DNA of 64,000 nt from CAYTZH01 sp964442285 (GTDB taxonomy: Bacteria; Myxococcota_A; UBA9160; JAFDET01), in contig CAYTZH010000006.1 of NCBI GenBank assembly GCA_964442285.1, positions 1 to 64,000 of the forward strand, read 5' to 3'. Below, one piece after another: positions 43,301-50,606 of the stretch. Below the pieces are notes generated by a model. The model was not told where the DNA came from, made no database searches, and saw nothing but the letters and a program-made list of their open reading frames with translations. The position numbers and the translations under genes were made by a program. Numbering within the stretch: the stretch's first letter is position 1; each line of letters begins with the position of its first letter.

Positions 43301-44611
43301 CACGTCCTCGCCCGCCACGCGGATCCGGCCGCCCCGGGTTCCCTCGGCGGTGATGGCCGCGCTCGACGTGCTGGAGACCGTGCCGCCGGCCTCGATCTCG
43401 ACGCGGCCGCCCTGCGCGCCATCGGCCCGGACGAAGCTCCCGAACCGCACGTCCTCGTCGGCGCGGATCGAGATCGAGCCGCCCTCGCGCTCGCGCCCGT
43501 CGGCGCCCAGACGGGCGAAGCCGAGGTCCACGTTGCGACCCCGGACCTCGATGTGGCCACCCGCGGCGGGCTCGGCCCGGCTGCTGGCGGTGACGATCGC
43601 GCTCTCGAGGGCGATCGTTCCGCCGGCGATCAGATGGATGCGGCCGCCGGGCCCGCTGCCCAGGCTGTCGACGGAGAGATCCGCCCCGTCGCCGATCCGG
43701 AGGTCGCCCCCGCTCTCCAGGGACACGGCCTGCAGGCCGGCGCCGTCCCGGCCGGTCGCGATCAGCAGGGCGTCGGGAGCCACCTCGAGCCGGTCACGCG
43801 CGCGGATCTCGATCCTTCCCGAGACGCCGCCTCCGACCCGCGGGTCGGAGGCCAGGATCTCTCCGTCGACGAACACGTCCCCGCCCTCCACGAGAGCGGC
43901 CGTCGGGCCGGGTGTCGCGCTCGCCGCCGTCTCGACGCTCACCAAGCTGCCGTGCACGCTCACCGCGTCTTCTCCGCGGAGGTGGATGCGACCGCCGCGG
44001 GCGGTCAGCGCGCTGAAGGGCTCGAGGTCGAGGCTCCGGGCGTGCAGGCGCAGGGTCTCGCCGGGCGGCACCTCGAGGGCGGCGCCCTCCACGCGGATGT
44101 CGCCGGCCGCGGCCCCGAGAAAGCCGAAGTCGGTGACCGGTGCCGAGACCAGGATGGCCGGCGCGGCGGGGTCGGCCGGGAAGAAGCCGGCTCCGCCGCC
44201 GAGCTCGAAGCCGTCCCCCGTGCTGGCGCTGAAGGCGCCGTCGACGTCGAGCTCGGCCTCGGGCCCGAAGACGATGCCGGCCGGATTGAGCAGGAAGAGG
44301 CTGGTGTCGGCGCCGAGGGTCCCGTCGATCTCGGAGACGTCTCCTCCGGTCACCCGGGCGAGGATCGCCGCGAAACGGGCCCCCTCGAAGTGGAGCGACT
44401 CGGGCTTGCGGAAGCTCAGCTCCGCGAAGCTGTGAAAGAGGTTGTCACCGACCGCCTCACCCATCGCGGGCGAGATGCGGTACTCGGGTCCGCTCGGCTG
44501 GACGCCGGATCCGGGACCGAGCGTGCCGTCGCGGACCACCTGCGCCGCGGCGCGGCCGGCCGGCAGCAGCAGCAGGATCGCCAGGGCCAGACTCTGGAAG
44601 CGGCTGGGCAA
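37286..44611 (-). CDS. Giant filamentous haemagglutinin-like protein with three TPS domains
   Basis: 2441 residues from TTG 44611, the first possible start after an in-frame stop; ribosome site weak. Signal peptide 1-23 ending AAAQ. Three TPS (haemagglutination-activity) domains are seen: ~24-175, ~597-745 and ~1087-1235, each with VVRDG, HSF, RVTGG and an NPxG-type motif (NPAGIVFG, DPRGVSVG, NPAGVVTG). Between and after them are hundreds of short beta-helix repeats (patterns such as GGxIxLxA and SGGDLRI). The end has CRARREGRAAGSFVVVGRDGLPPSPDGLL, typical of cyanobacterial-type TPS proteins. It should be a secreted surface fibre or adhesin, yet no TpsB transporter lies in the window. The 3' end overlaps a converging membrane gene. 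Confidence 0.88.
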   Translation of the reverse strand: MPSRFQSLALAILLLLPAGRAAAQVVRDGTLGPGSGVQPSGPEYRISPAMGEAVGDNLFHSFAELSFRKPESLHFEGARFAAILARVTGGDVSEIDGTLGADTSLFLLNPAGIVFGPEAELDVDGAFSASTGDGFELGGGAGFFPADPAAPAILVSAPVTDFGFLGAAAGDIRVEGAALEVPPGETLRLHARSLDLEPFSALTARGGRIHLRGEDAVSVHGSLVSVETAASATPGPTAALVEGGDVFVDGEILASDPRVGGGVSGRIEIRARDRLEVAPDALLIATGRDGAGLQAVSLESGGDLRIGDGADLSVDSLGSGPGGRIHLIAGGTIALESAIVTASSRAEPAAGGHIEVRGRNVDLGFARLGADGREREGGSISIRADEDVRFGSFVRADGAQGGRVEIEAGGTVSSTSSAAITAEGTRGGRIRVAGEDVRLEGDVLARGFGGSGGEIGVEASRDAELEFVSAGALGGAGRGGRVELSAGEVLKASVVDASGAGADPAGEVRLSAGRELPFDGLVTAVGGSAGGDGGRVVLQSAGRALVDGRIWARGRSGGAGGSIEVEGAFVDVTRVLDDTSGAPAVVTVTRTAPVDGVVRDGSAGAAPAGVVPGGTAPSGERATYLITEELGSRLGTEHLLHSFSRLDVRVGELAWFTASPEVLNLLLRVTGGDGSDLEGRVEAPPGTVLFVLDPRGVSVGERARLSPEASLQVATADRVRFSDGSVLAVGEATAPPVLALGAAVADLGFEAANTAPIEVRAELSSPEPVFRRFEGAGPLSFEGAEIVLEGGGEIVAESAGSVLVARSELESDASGPTGAGRIAIRGGQLTLTDAELRADSGTASGRILLSADGDLRVEGGRFQADGPGGGQIEVAAGGSLVLANRVDLRADGNRNGPGRAIRLRGDAGIVVENAEIDADDREFGEIRVESARGGIELLRAQLEVGDGGAIEVMGESVEVGPDARLEASSGRIELAAAGDLGVDGRLEASGELPLGIAIDAGGDVRIGQDGRLATIGDTAGGPVTVRAGGALRMDGEIVAESDGPGDGGAVLLEGRRVSGLGSVSVASFGSGGPGTLEVRSDEPSEGVVRDGSVGALPAGRVAGGLAPDGEPVTFLISPELGEQWGGSLLHSFERFSLRFDESAAFTGPASVVAVIARVTGGRVSELGGKLRLTIPGAALFLVNPAGVVTGARFDLDIPGALHLGAADGVGFDDGSVLDAVAAPAPALLALPVELVIGGASGDLRILQGTVRAENAETLELVAAGRLETGAFTSIGTAGSLLVRAGEIQAGESSRIAGGSVSLEAEGGLALDELAQVSASRFRQAAGSVAIRAGTVALDELARVEASGSTGGSVSIRADGDIALGPGAALRADGDRDGGRVEVVSGGVLSGAGRPSRPGVFSATGGSSGSGAGGKVSLQADGGVDLPGRDIAGSPSNQILVPGSDAGGSVQLESPASVGYRGVIDVRGTGPGANAGSVRVEGGDVELNVELEAQAELGVAGGDVQIRGDDVLLRGEIDTEAGVGGAVTVDARGALDSAARIRTRGLLGAGDIELVAGGDALVRGELLAENRLLGDGGAVAVRAGADLTLTRDVRTDSASATGGTILLTAGGDLLLLQGDLFSIGSSGGDITLRAGGNVETEGNVDVITSGSSGRSGRLRVEAGRDLRLGEFGLLDTRPRSPSMADGGEMHLAAGQLARIEGVAWTSASNGRSGDLSVEAARIEVTGSLRSLVAGNGQGGNLTLLAPDYVRIEGSDVVGGGLVASGTSALSPGGVGGDTLVRTGRFETLGSGQLSSSSTLGQSGNVTVIADEAIHLSNEGGAPIDFAAITRGNNRTGGVYAASSASDGGRILLSAPDVEIRDGAFVAATVLVQGEAGGVRVEGERIRVLSGAAVDGSVILSGQGGSIELEAGESIRIEGSDATGARSRVRAAALGVGRGGRVALAAPLVVVDEGAVSTASFDVDVGPAQIGPGFSGQVSVDADRVEVRGGGRIDSSSFGGGPGGNVAVSAGEVLVSGAGSEIIAKAAGAGRGGDVRIEAERLRIEDGGAISVESKAGLGAARGVFVEFEEVPDVLAGASIPIPAVATGEAGSLVAVAPDVVLDGGALRSSAPDADGGDVDVRAVSVRLSRGAAIEADVGDGRGGSIRIEADTFEADASRVTTDATGGVSGKLEVDAARVVLEDSVVRANVVDGQGGDVRITADRVLLTDGSVVAARASGVGNAGSIRVEGRETVELLDAAISAEATGGLGGNVEVLAQERIELRDSEITANVGSGSGGNIRIDPEFVILENSRIVAQAGDGRGGRIGIRADVFLSDPASEVSASAGNPQLSGSVEIDSPEVDLVGDLSQLPENVIAVAGLLRERCRARREGRAAGSFVVVGRDGLPPSPDGLLPAALDATGAGARAGAAVSLPPARAQLWRCGASAGVASARTSPRSAASGRK

Positions 44612-44754
44612 GGGGCCGCATCATACTATCCGGGGGCCCCCGATGGGGAGCCCGCCTCGCCCATCGGAGCCGCCGGTGCAGCGCTGGGCCGGCTGTGCTG
44701 GCTCCGACGCGGCCCGCGCGAAGCGGTAGACTCCGGGGATCCCAGGAGACAGGA

Positions 44755-45717
44755 ATGCGACCCGCAACCCGGCCCTCGACCCTCGCCTTCGCTCTGGTCT
44801 TCCTCGGCCTGGTCCTCGTCCCCGCGGCGAGCGCCGACGAGCGGGAGACCCGCCGCCTGCTCCGCAACCTGGCGGTGGACAGCGAGCGGGTCCAGAGCGA
44901 CGTGGAGCTCTTCCTGCGGGACGGCCGCCGCTGGGAGCCGGCGGGTCGCGACGCCGACCTCTGGAACGAGCTGGGCGAGCTGGCCCGCGCCGCCGACCAG
45001 CTCGACCGCAGCTACGTGGCCGGCCCCTACGCCGGCTTCGAGGACGACGCGCGCCGGGTGCTGCTGCGGGGACGCGCGGCCGAGCGCCTGCTGGTGGACG
45101 CCAACCCCGACCGGCGCACCCGCGACGGCTGGGCCCGGGTGCGCGACGGCCTCCGCGAGCTGGCCTCGAGCCAGGGCTGGGACTACGACACTGCCCGCTT
45201 CGACACCGGCGGGCGTCGCACGGGCTCGGTGGCGCGCGCGGGCGACGTGCGGCCCGCGCCGGACACCCGCGGCGGCGAGCCGATCCGCGACCGCCGCTTC
45301 TCGGCCGCCGACGACCGCGAGGTGGGGCAGATCCTCTCGGGCCTGCGCCGCAACGCCGACGTCCTGGCCCGGGTGTCGCCCTACGACGTGGACGACGAGG
45401 AGGCCCTCACCGGCCTCGGGATCGCCATTGCCCGGGACGTGGTGGGGATTCCCGCCTCGGGCGGCGCGGCGCCGGCGGATCCCTTCGTCGCGGACCTGAG
45501 CGCCTTCCAGCAGTCCGTGTCCGAGGCGCACCTGCGCTACCAGGAGGCCTCGCGAGCGGCCGACGTCGACGCCGAGGTGCGCTCGCTGCATCGCCTGGCC
45601 GAGCAGATCGATGCGGAGGCGAAGAACGCCGACACCTCGAAGGACTTCCGCCGTCGCTGGGAGCAGACCCGCCGCGACGTGAACCGCCTGGCGGAGATCT
45701 ACGGTCTGGCGCGCTAG
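44755..45717 (+). CDS. Exported helical protein of unknown function
   Basis: 320 residues from ATG 44755 with AGGAG upstream. Signal peptide 1-27 (LAFALVFLGLVLVPAASA). The mature protein is polar and almost all helical, rich in Arg, Asp and Leu. Examples are TRRLLRNLAVDSERVQSDVELFLRDGRRWEPAGRDADLWNELGELARAADQL near the start and FQQSVSEAHLRYQEASRAADVDAEVRSLHRLAEQIDAEAKNADTSKDFRRRWEQTRRDVNRLAEI at the end, with a Gly/Arg-rich linker between 145 and 185. No family is recognised. It is divergent from the adhesin gene (143 bases between) and precedes two lipoprotein hydrolases on the same strand. Confidence 0.78.
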   Translation: MRPATRPSTLAFALVFLGLVLVPAASADERETRRLLRNLAVDSERVQSDVELFLRDGRRWEPAGRDADLWNELGELARAADQLDRSYVAGPYAGFEDDARRVLLRGRAAERLLVDANPDRRTRDGWARVRDGLRELASSQGWDYDTARFDTGGRRTGSVARAGDVRPAPDTRGGEPIRDRRFSAADDREVGQILSGLRRNADVLARVSPYDVDDEEALTGLGIAIARDVVGIPASGGAAPADPFVADLSAFQQSVSEAHLRYQEASRAADVDAEVRSLHRLAEQIDAEAKNADTSKDFRRRWEQTRRDVNRLAEIYGLAR

Positions 45718-45747
45718 ACCCGGCGCCTCGCGAGGTAGACTCCGCGC

Positions 45748-47187
45748 GTGCCGCACGCCCCCGCCCCTCCGCCCGAGCCCTGGATCCGGATCCGACGCCG
45801 CGCGCGCGCCGGGGTGGCGGTTCTGCTGGTCCTCGCCAGCCTGGCCTGCGCCCGGGAAGAATCCCCCGAAGACCCGGTCCTGCTGATCGGGATCGACGGC
45901 CTCGAGTGGCGCATCCTGCTGCCGCTGCTGGCCGACGGGCAGCTCCCGGCCTTCCGCGATCTGATGCAGCGGGGGACCTTCGGACGCCTGGCGACCTTCC
46001 AGCCCACCTACTCGCCCGTGCTGTGGACGACCGCCGCCACCGGCAAGCTCCCCCACGCCCACGGCATTCCCCACTTCGTGCGCCGTGGCGCGAACGGCCT
46101 GGCGCTCTACACCAGCGTCGACCGCCGCACCAAGGCGCTCTGGAACATCCTGAGCGACGCCGGGGATACGGTGCACACGGTGGGCTGGTGGATGACCTAT
46201 CCCGTGGAGCCCGTGCGCGGGTCGATGGTCGCCCAGACCAACACTGCCTCCCAGGTGGACACCCGCTACGGCCGCAACATCTGGAAGGGGGGCGTGCTCG
46301 AGGGGGTGCCGGACCAGACCTGGCCGGCGGCGCTGCAGGAGCCCCTGCTGGCGCTCACCCGCCAGGTGCAGGCCGAGCTCCCGGAGATCGCCGCCGAGCG
46401 CTTCGGCACGCTCACCCCGCCGCTCGCGCTCCTCGAGCAGCGCCTCTGGCAGAACACGCTCTGGTCCCTGCGCGCCGACGCGATCTACCTGCGCTGGACC
46501 CGGGCGCTCCTCGAGCGGGGCGAGCCCTTCGACGTGCTCCTGGTCTACTTCGGCCTGCCCGACGTCGTGGGGCACCGCTTCTACCGCTACTGGCAGCCCG
46601 AGCTCTACGCGCACCCTCCGCCCCCGGAGGCGATCGCCAACTTCGGCGACGCCATCCCGGCGGCCTACCGCTGGGCGGACCACGCCGTCGGCCGCCTGCT
46701 CGAGGCGGCGCCGGAGAACACCACGGTGCTGCTCGTTTCGGACCACGGCATGGTCCCGGGGAATCGGGACCAGCCCTTCCCGGCCGACGCCCCGCCCTCC
46801 AGCGTCAACTCGGGCCTGCACCTGGAAGCGCCTCCCGGCGTGCTGCTGGCCGCCGGTCCGCGGGTGGCGCGCGGTCCCCTGGCCGACCGGGATCCGGCCG
46901 CCCTGCGCTACGAGGACCTCCCCCAGCTCGGCTCCCTCGCCGACGTCGCGCCGACGGTGCTCGCCCTGCGCGGGCATCCGGTCGGGCGGGACATGGCCGG
47001 CCGCGCCCTCGACGCGCTCTTCACGGAGGGCTTCCGCGCACGCCACCCCACCCGCTTCGTCGAGACCCACGACCGCCCCGGCTGGCGCGCCGCCCTGCGC
47101 GAGGCCGTCGCCACCCGGGCCCACGCCCCGGAGGTGGAGGCCGAGCGCATCGAGCAGCTGCGCGAGCTGGGCTACCTGGACGAGTGA
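45748..47187 (+). CDS. Alkaline phosphatase-superfamily lipoprotein (type I phosphodiesterase-like)
   Basis: 479 residues from GTG 45748. The signal peptide ends in a lipobox (LVLASLAC). Metal-site motifs: LLIGIDGLEWRILLPLL with the first Asp, PTYSPVLWTTAATGKLPHAHGI where Ser/Thr at SPVLWTT provides the nucleophile, YFGLPDVVGHRFYRYW (Asp/His), VLLVSDHGM (Asp-His), and NSGLHLEAPPG (final His). This matches the nucleotide pyrophosphatase / phosphodiesterase branch. It probably cleaves phosphodiesters or phosphonates in the periplasm or on the surface. The stop overlaps the start of a sulfatase-like gene; both end in xLGYLDE/LGYVDE, a shared C-terminal motif. Confidence 0.88.
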   Translation: MPHAPAPPPEPWIRIRRRARAGVAVLLVLASLACAREESPEDPVLLIGIDGLEWRILLPLLADGQLPAFRDLMQRGTFGRLATFQPTYSPVLWTTAATGKLPHAHGIPHFVRRGANGLALYTSVDRRTKALWNILSDAGDTVHTVGWWMTYPVEPVRGSMVAQTNTASQVDTRYGRNIWKGGVLEGVPDQTWPAALQEPLLALTRQVQAELPEIAAERFGTLTPPLALLEQRLWQNTLWSLRADAIYLRWTRALLERGEPFDVLLVYFGLPDVVGHRFYRYWQPELYAHPPPPEAIANFGDAIPAAYRWADHAVGRLLEAAPENTTVLLVSDHGMVPGNRDQPFPADAPPSSVNSGLHLEAPPGVLLAAGPRVARGPLADRDPAALRYEDLPQLGSLADVAPTVLALRGHPVGRDMAGRALDALFTEGFRARHPTRFVETHDRPGWRAALREAVATRAHAPEVEAERIEQLRELGYLDE

Positions 47188-48542
47188 GTCGCTTCCCCGC
47201 AAGCGGCGTCCTGGCGGCGCTCCTGCTCGCCGCGCTGGGCTGCGGCGGCGAGCCGCCGCCGCGCCCCCACGTGCTGCTGATCGTGGTGGACACCCTGCGT
47301 GCCGACCACCTGGGCTTTCACGGCTACGCCCGCGACACCTCGCCCCGGCTGGACGCCCTGGCCGCCGAGTCGATCGTCTTCCGCCGGGCCCTCACCCCGG
47401 CGCCCTGGACCAACCCGGCCGTGGCGGCCCTGCTCACGGGCCAGCCGCCGGGCGCGCTGGGCATCGGGCACGCCCCGGCACGCCTGCCCGACGACCTGCC
47501 CTCCCTCGCGCCGCTGCTCGCGGCCCGCGGCTACCAGACCGCGGGGATCGTCTCCAACACGCTGATCGGTCGCCGCTACGGCTTCGATCGGGGCTTCGGG
47601 CTCTGGGACCAGTCCCAGTGGGAGGACCATCACACCATCTCCTCCCCCGAGCTCACCCGGCGCGCCGTGGCCTGGCTCGAGGCGCGCGACCCCGACGCGC
47701 CCTTCTTCCTGCTCGTCCACTACTTCGATCCCCACTTCCAGTACCACCGTCACCCCGAGCACGCCTTCGGCGAGGCCTACGACGGCCCGCTGGCCCGCAT
47801 GACGGAGAGCATGAAGCGGATGCGGCGCTTCGCCGCCGGCGGACGCTACACGGCCCGGGACCGCCAGTTCCTCCTGGACCTCTACGACTCGGAGATCGCC
47901 TTCACCGACGTCCAGGTCGGCAGGCTGCTGGATGCGCTCCGCGAGCTGGACCTGTACGACGACGCGCTCATCGTCTTCACCGCGGATCACGGGGAGGCCT
48001 TCGCCGAGCGCGCGGACCGCTGGATCGGCCACACCCGCTTCCTCTACCAGGAGCAGCTCCACGTACCCCTGACCCTGAAGCTGCCCGGGCGCGCGACCCC
48101 GCGCAGCGTGGACGCGGTGGTCAGCACGGCCGACGTGTTCCCGACCGTGCTGGAGCTGGCCGGCGTCCCCCTGCCGCCGGGGCTGCCGGCGGGGCGGCGC
48201 TCGCTGCTGGCCGGCTCGGCGCCGCCGGCGGTGTTCGCCGAGACCCGCCGCCTGAACACGCTACAGACGGTCGTGGCCGGGGGCTGGAAGCTGATCCGCA
48301 ACCCGGAGACGGGTCGGGCGGCGCTCTTCGACCTGGCCGCCGACCCGGGCGAGCGCGTCGACCTCGCCGCCCGCGAGCCCGCGCGGGTGGCCCGGCTGAC
48401 CGCGGCCCTCCGGGCCTGGAGCCGGGCGACCGAGCGCCGCCGCAGCGGCCCGGCCGCGGTGCCCGCCCTGAGCGAGGCCGAGCGCGAGCGGCTCCGCGCC
48501 CTGGGCTACGTCGACGAGCTTTCCCCGGAAGCCCTAGACTGA
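47184..48542 (+). CDS. Sulfatase-family lipoprotein with Thr in place of Cys/Ser
   Basis: 452 residues from GTG 47184, overlapping the previous stop. Lipobox LAALGC. Sulfatase core: HVLLIVVDTLRADHLGFHGY (two Asp), LTPAPWTNPAVAALLTG at the nucleophile loop, HYFDPHFQYHRH, IVFTADHGEAF (Asp-His) and HTRFLYQEQLHVPL. In true sulfatases the loop is CxPxR and Cys becomes formylglycine; here Thr occupies that place and the Arg is missing. So it is more likely a phosphatase/phosphotransferase of the same superfamily, like Thr-nucleophile lipoteichoic acid synthase or phosphonate hydrolase relatives. It ends RALGYVDELSPEALD. Confidence 0.88.
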   Translation: MSRFPASGVLAALLLAALGCGGEPPPRPHVLLIVVDTLRADHLGFHGYARDTSPRLDALAAESIVFRRALTPAPWTNPAVAALLTGQPPGALGIGHAPARLPDDLPSLAPLLAARGYQTAGIVSNTLIGRRYGFDRGFGLWDQSQWEDHHTISSPELTRRAVAWLEARDPDAPFFLLVHYFDPHFQYHRHPEHAFGEAYDGPLARMTESMKRMRRFAAGGRYTARDRQFLLDLYDSEIAFTDVQVGRLLDALRELDLYDDALIVFTADHGEAFAERADRWIGHTRFLYQEQLHVPLTLKLPGRATPRSVDAVVSTADVFPTVLELAGVPLPPGLPAGRRSLLAGSAPPAVFAETRRLNTLQTVVAGGWKLIRNPETGRAALFDLAADPGERVDLAAREPARVARLTAALRAWSRATERRRSGPAAVPALSEAERERLRALGYVDELSPEALD

Positions 48543-48548
48543 GCTTCC

Positions 48549-49385
48549 ATGCAGCCCTTCGTCCACCGGGTGCTCCACCCCACCGACCTCTCCGAGGCCA
48601 GCGAGCGGGCCTTCGCCCACGCCCTGGCCATCGCGCTCACCCGCAAGGCCGCGCTGACCATCTTCAACGCGAGTCGCCGCTTCGATCCCCACGACTGGTC
48701 GCGCTTCCCGAGCGTGATGAAGACCCTGAAGCGCTGGGGCGTCCTCGAGGCGGACGCGAAGCGGACCGACGTCTTCCGCAAGCTCGGCGTGCGCGTCCAG
48801 AAGGTGGGCGTCGACGCCCGCGATCCCGTGGACGCGATCGTGGAGTTCATCGAGCAGCACCCGGCCGATCTCATGGTGGTCGCGACCGAGGGGCGCGACG
48901 GGCTGCCCCGCTTCCTCCGGGAGAGCGTGGCGCAGCAGGCCGCGCGCACCACGGGCGTGCGCACGATCTTCGTCCCGGCGTCCTCCCCGGGATTCGTCTC
49001 GCTGGAGGACGGCTCGCTCTCGCTCGGGCGCATCCTGCTGCCGGTGGCGGAAAATCCGTCCCCGGAAGACGCCGCGGAGCTGGCGACCCGGGCGGCCGCG
49101 GCCCTGGGCGTCCCGCCGGTGACCCTCCACCTGGTCCACGTGGGCGAGAACATGCCCTTCGTCTCGCTGCCCGAGAGCCCCGACTGGACCTGGATGCAGA
49201 CCCTGCGCCAGGGGGATCCGGTCGAGGAGATCCTCGCGGTCGCCCGCGAGGACCGGGCCGACCTCATCATCATGGCCACCGATGGACGCGACGTGCTCTC
49301 GGACGTGTTCCGGGGCAGCCACGCCGAGCGCATCGTGCGCGCCGCCCCCTGTCCCGTCGGCGTGATCCCGGTCCCGAAGGGCTAG
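48549..49385 (+). CDS. Tandem universal stress protein (two UspA domains)
   Basis: 278 residues. First domain 1-137: [26 protein letters not shown], then [49 protein letters not shown]. Second domain ~150-278: [79 protein letters not shown]. The GRDxxxx(9)S/T ATP loop is present in altered form (ATEGRDG; ATDGRDV) rather than the classic GxxGxxxS, so nucleotide binding is uncertain. Cytoplasmic stress protein. It follows the sulfatase-like gene by six bases and its end overlaps the converging transaldolase stop by four bases. Confidence 0.9.
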   Translation: MQPFVHRVLHPTDLSEASERAFAHALAIALTRKAALTIFNASRRFDPHDWSRFPSVMKTLKRWGVLEADAKRTDVFRKLGVRVQKVGVDARDPVDAIVEFIEQHPADLMVVATEGRDGLPRFLRESVAQQAARTTGVRTIFVPASSPGFVSLEDGSLSLGRILLPVAENPSPEDAAELATRAAAALGVPPVTLHLVHVGENMPFVSLPESPDWTWMQTLRQGDPVEEILAVAREDRADLIIMATDGRDVLSDVFRGSHAERIVRAAPCPVGVIPVPKG

Positions 49386-50554
49386 CTCCGCAGGGCGAAG
49401 GCGCCGCCGAGTCCGGCGGCCATCTCCTCGGGGGAGATCCGCCCGTCGCCGTCGCGGTCCAGGGCATCGAACACCGCACGACTGCCGCACCACTCCTCGC
49501 GGGTCACGAAGCCGTCGCCGTCCAGGTCGCAGACCCGGAAGAAGTCGCGCGCCAGGTCGCCCACCTTGCCGCCGCCCTGGAGCGCCTCGTAGCGCTCCCG
49601 CAGCAGCGCCTCGGTGGCCTCGATCGCCTTCGAGAAGCCCTGGATGCCCTCGTCGAGCTTCTCGGTGGCCATGCGGTCGTCGGCGTGCAGGCCGCGGAAG
49701 GCCGCCTCGTCCATCGCGATCCGATCGGCGCCGAGCCGGGCGGAGGCGTCCGGATCGAGCTTGCGCGGCAGGTGGCCCTCGCTCTCGTCGAGCTGCGCCA
49801 GGAACTTGGGCGCGATGGTGAGCAGGTCGCAGCCGGCCAGCTCGGTGATCTCGTCCAGGGTGCGGAAGCTCGCGCCCATGATCTCGGTGGGATGACCGTG
49901 GCGCTTGAAGTAGTGATAGATCTCCGTCACCGACTGCACCCCCGGGTCCTCGGCGCCCGGGAAGTGCTCGCGGCCGGTCTCCTTCTTGTACCAGTCGAGG
50001 ATGCGCCCGACGAAGGGCGAGATGAGGCGCACGCCGGCCTCGGCGCAGGCCACGGCCTGGTGCAGGCCGAAGAGCAGGGTCAGGTTGCAGTGGATGCCCT
50101 CCCGCTCCAGCTGCTCGGCCGCCCGGATGCCCTCCCAGGTGGAGGCGATCTTGATCAGCACCCGATCGCGGCTCGCGCCCTCGGCCTCGTAGAGGGAGAC
50201 CAGGTAGCGGGCCTTCTCCAGGGTGGCATCGGTGTCGAAGGAGAGCCGCGCGTCCACCTCGGTGGAGACCCGCCCGGGCACCACGTCCAGGATGCGCAGC
50301 CCGAACTCCACCGCCAGGCGGTCGAGCCCCAGGGCCACCACCCGCTCCGGGCCTGCACCGGCGCCCGCCTCCCGCTCGGCCCAGGCCAGGCCGCGGTCCA
50401 CGATCTCCGCGTACTCGGGCATCTGGGCCGCGGCCGTGATCAGTGCCGGATTGGTGGTGGCGTCCCTCGGGCGGAACTGTTCGATGGAGTGGATGTCGCC
50501 GGTGTCGGCGACGGTGATCGTCATCTCGTTGAGCTGGTCGAGAAGGCTCGGCAT
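49382..50554 (-). CDS. tal: Transaldolase fused to a C-terminal EF-hand pair
   Basis: 390 residues against about 317 for E. coli TalB. Residues 1-325 are transaldolase: [23 protein letters not shown] (Asp/Asn), [17 protein letters not shown], Lys135 in [19 protein letters not shown] as Schiff-base lysine, [25 protein letters not shown] and [12 protein letters not shown]. The extra end has two EF-hand loops, D343-E354 ([12 protein letters not shown]) and D366-E377 ([12 protein letters not shown]), so calcium may bind. The enzyme moves a three-carbon unit between sugar phosphates. It is the last gene of the phosphoketolase / HAD / GH65 operon and would recycle erythrose-4-phosphate from the phosphoketolase step. 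Confidence 0.95.
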   Translation of the reverse strand: MPSLLDQLNEMTITVADTGDIHSIEQFRPRDATTNPALITAAAQMPEYAEIVDRGLAWAEREAGAGAGPERVVALGLDRLAVEFGLRILDVVPGRVSTEVDARLSFDTDATLEKARYLVSLYEAEGASRDRVLIKIASTWEGIRAAEQLEREGIHCNLTLLFGLHQAVACAEAGVRLISPFVGRILDWYKKETGREHFPGAEDPGVQSVTEIYHYFKRHGHPTEIMGASFRTLDEITELAGCDLLTIAPKFLAQLDESEGHLPRKLDPDASARLGADRIAMDEAAFRGLHADDRMATEKLDEGIQGFSKAIEATEALLRERYEALQGGGKVGDLARDFFRVCDLDGDGFVTREEWCGSRAVFDALDRDGDGRISPEEMAAGLGGAFALRS

Positions 50555-50606
50555 GGGATCTCCGATGAGGGTGGGGTGAGGGGCGCCCTTGGAAGGATGC
50601 CGGGGG

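Noticed and set aside
36539..45499. A 2986-codon plus-strand open frame opposite the haemagglutinin gene
   Set aside because: It is the antisense shadow of the repeat-rich 37286-44611 gene; it lacks a start signal and has a His/Asp/Arg-rich composition typical of reversed high-GC coding.
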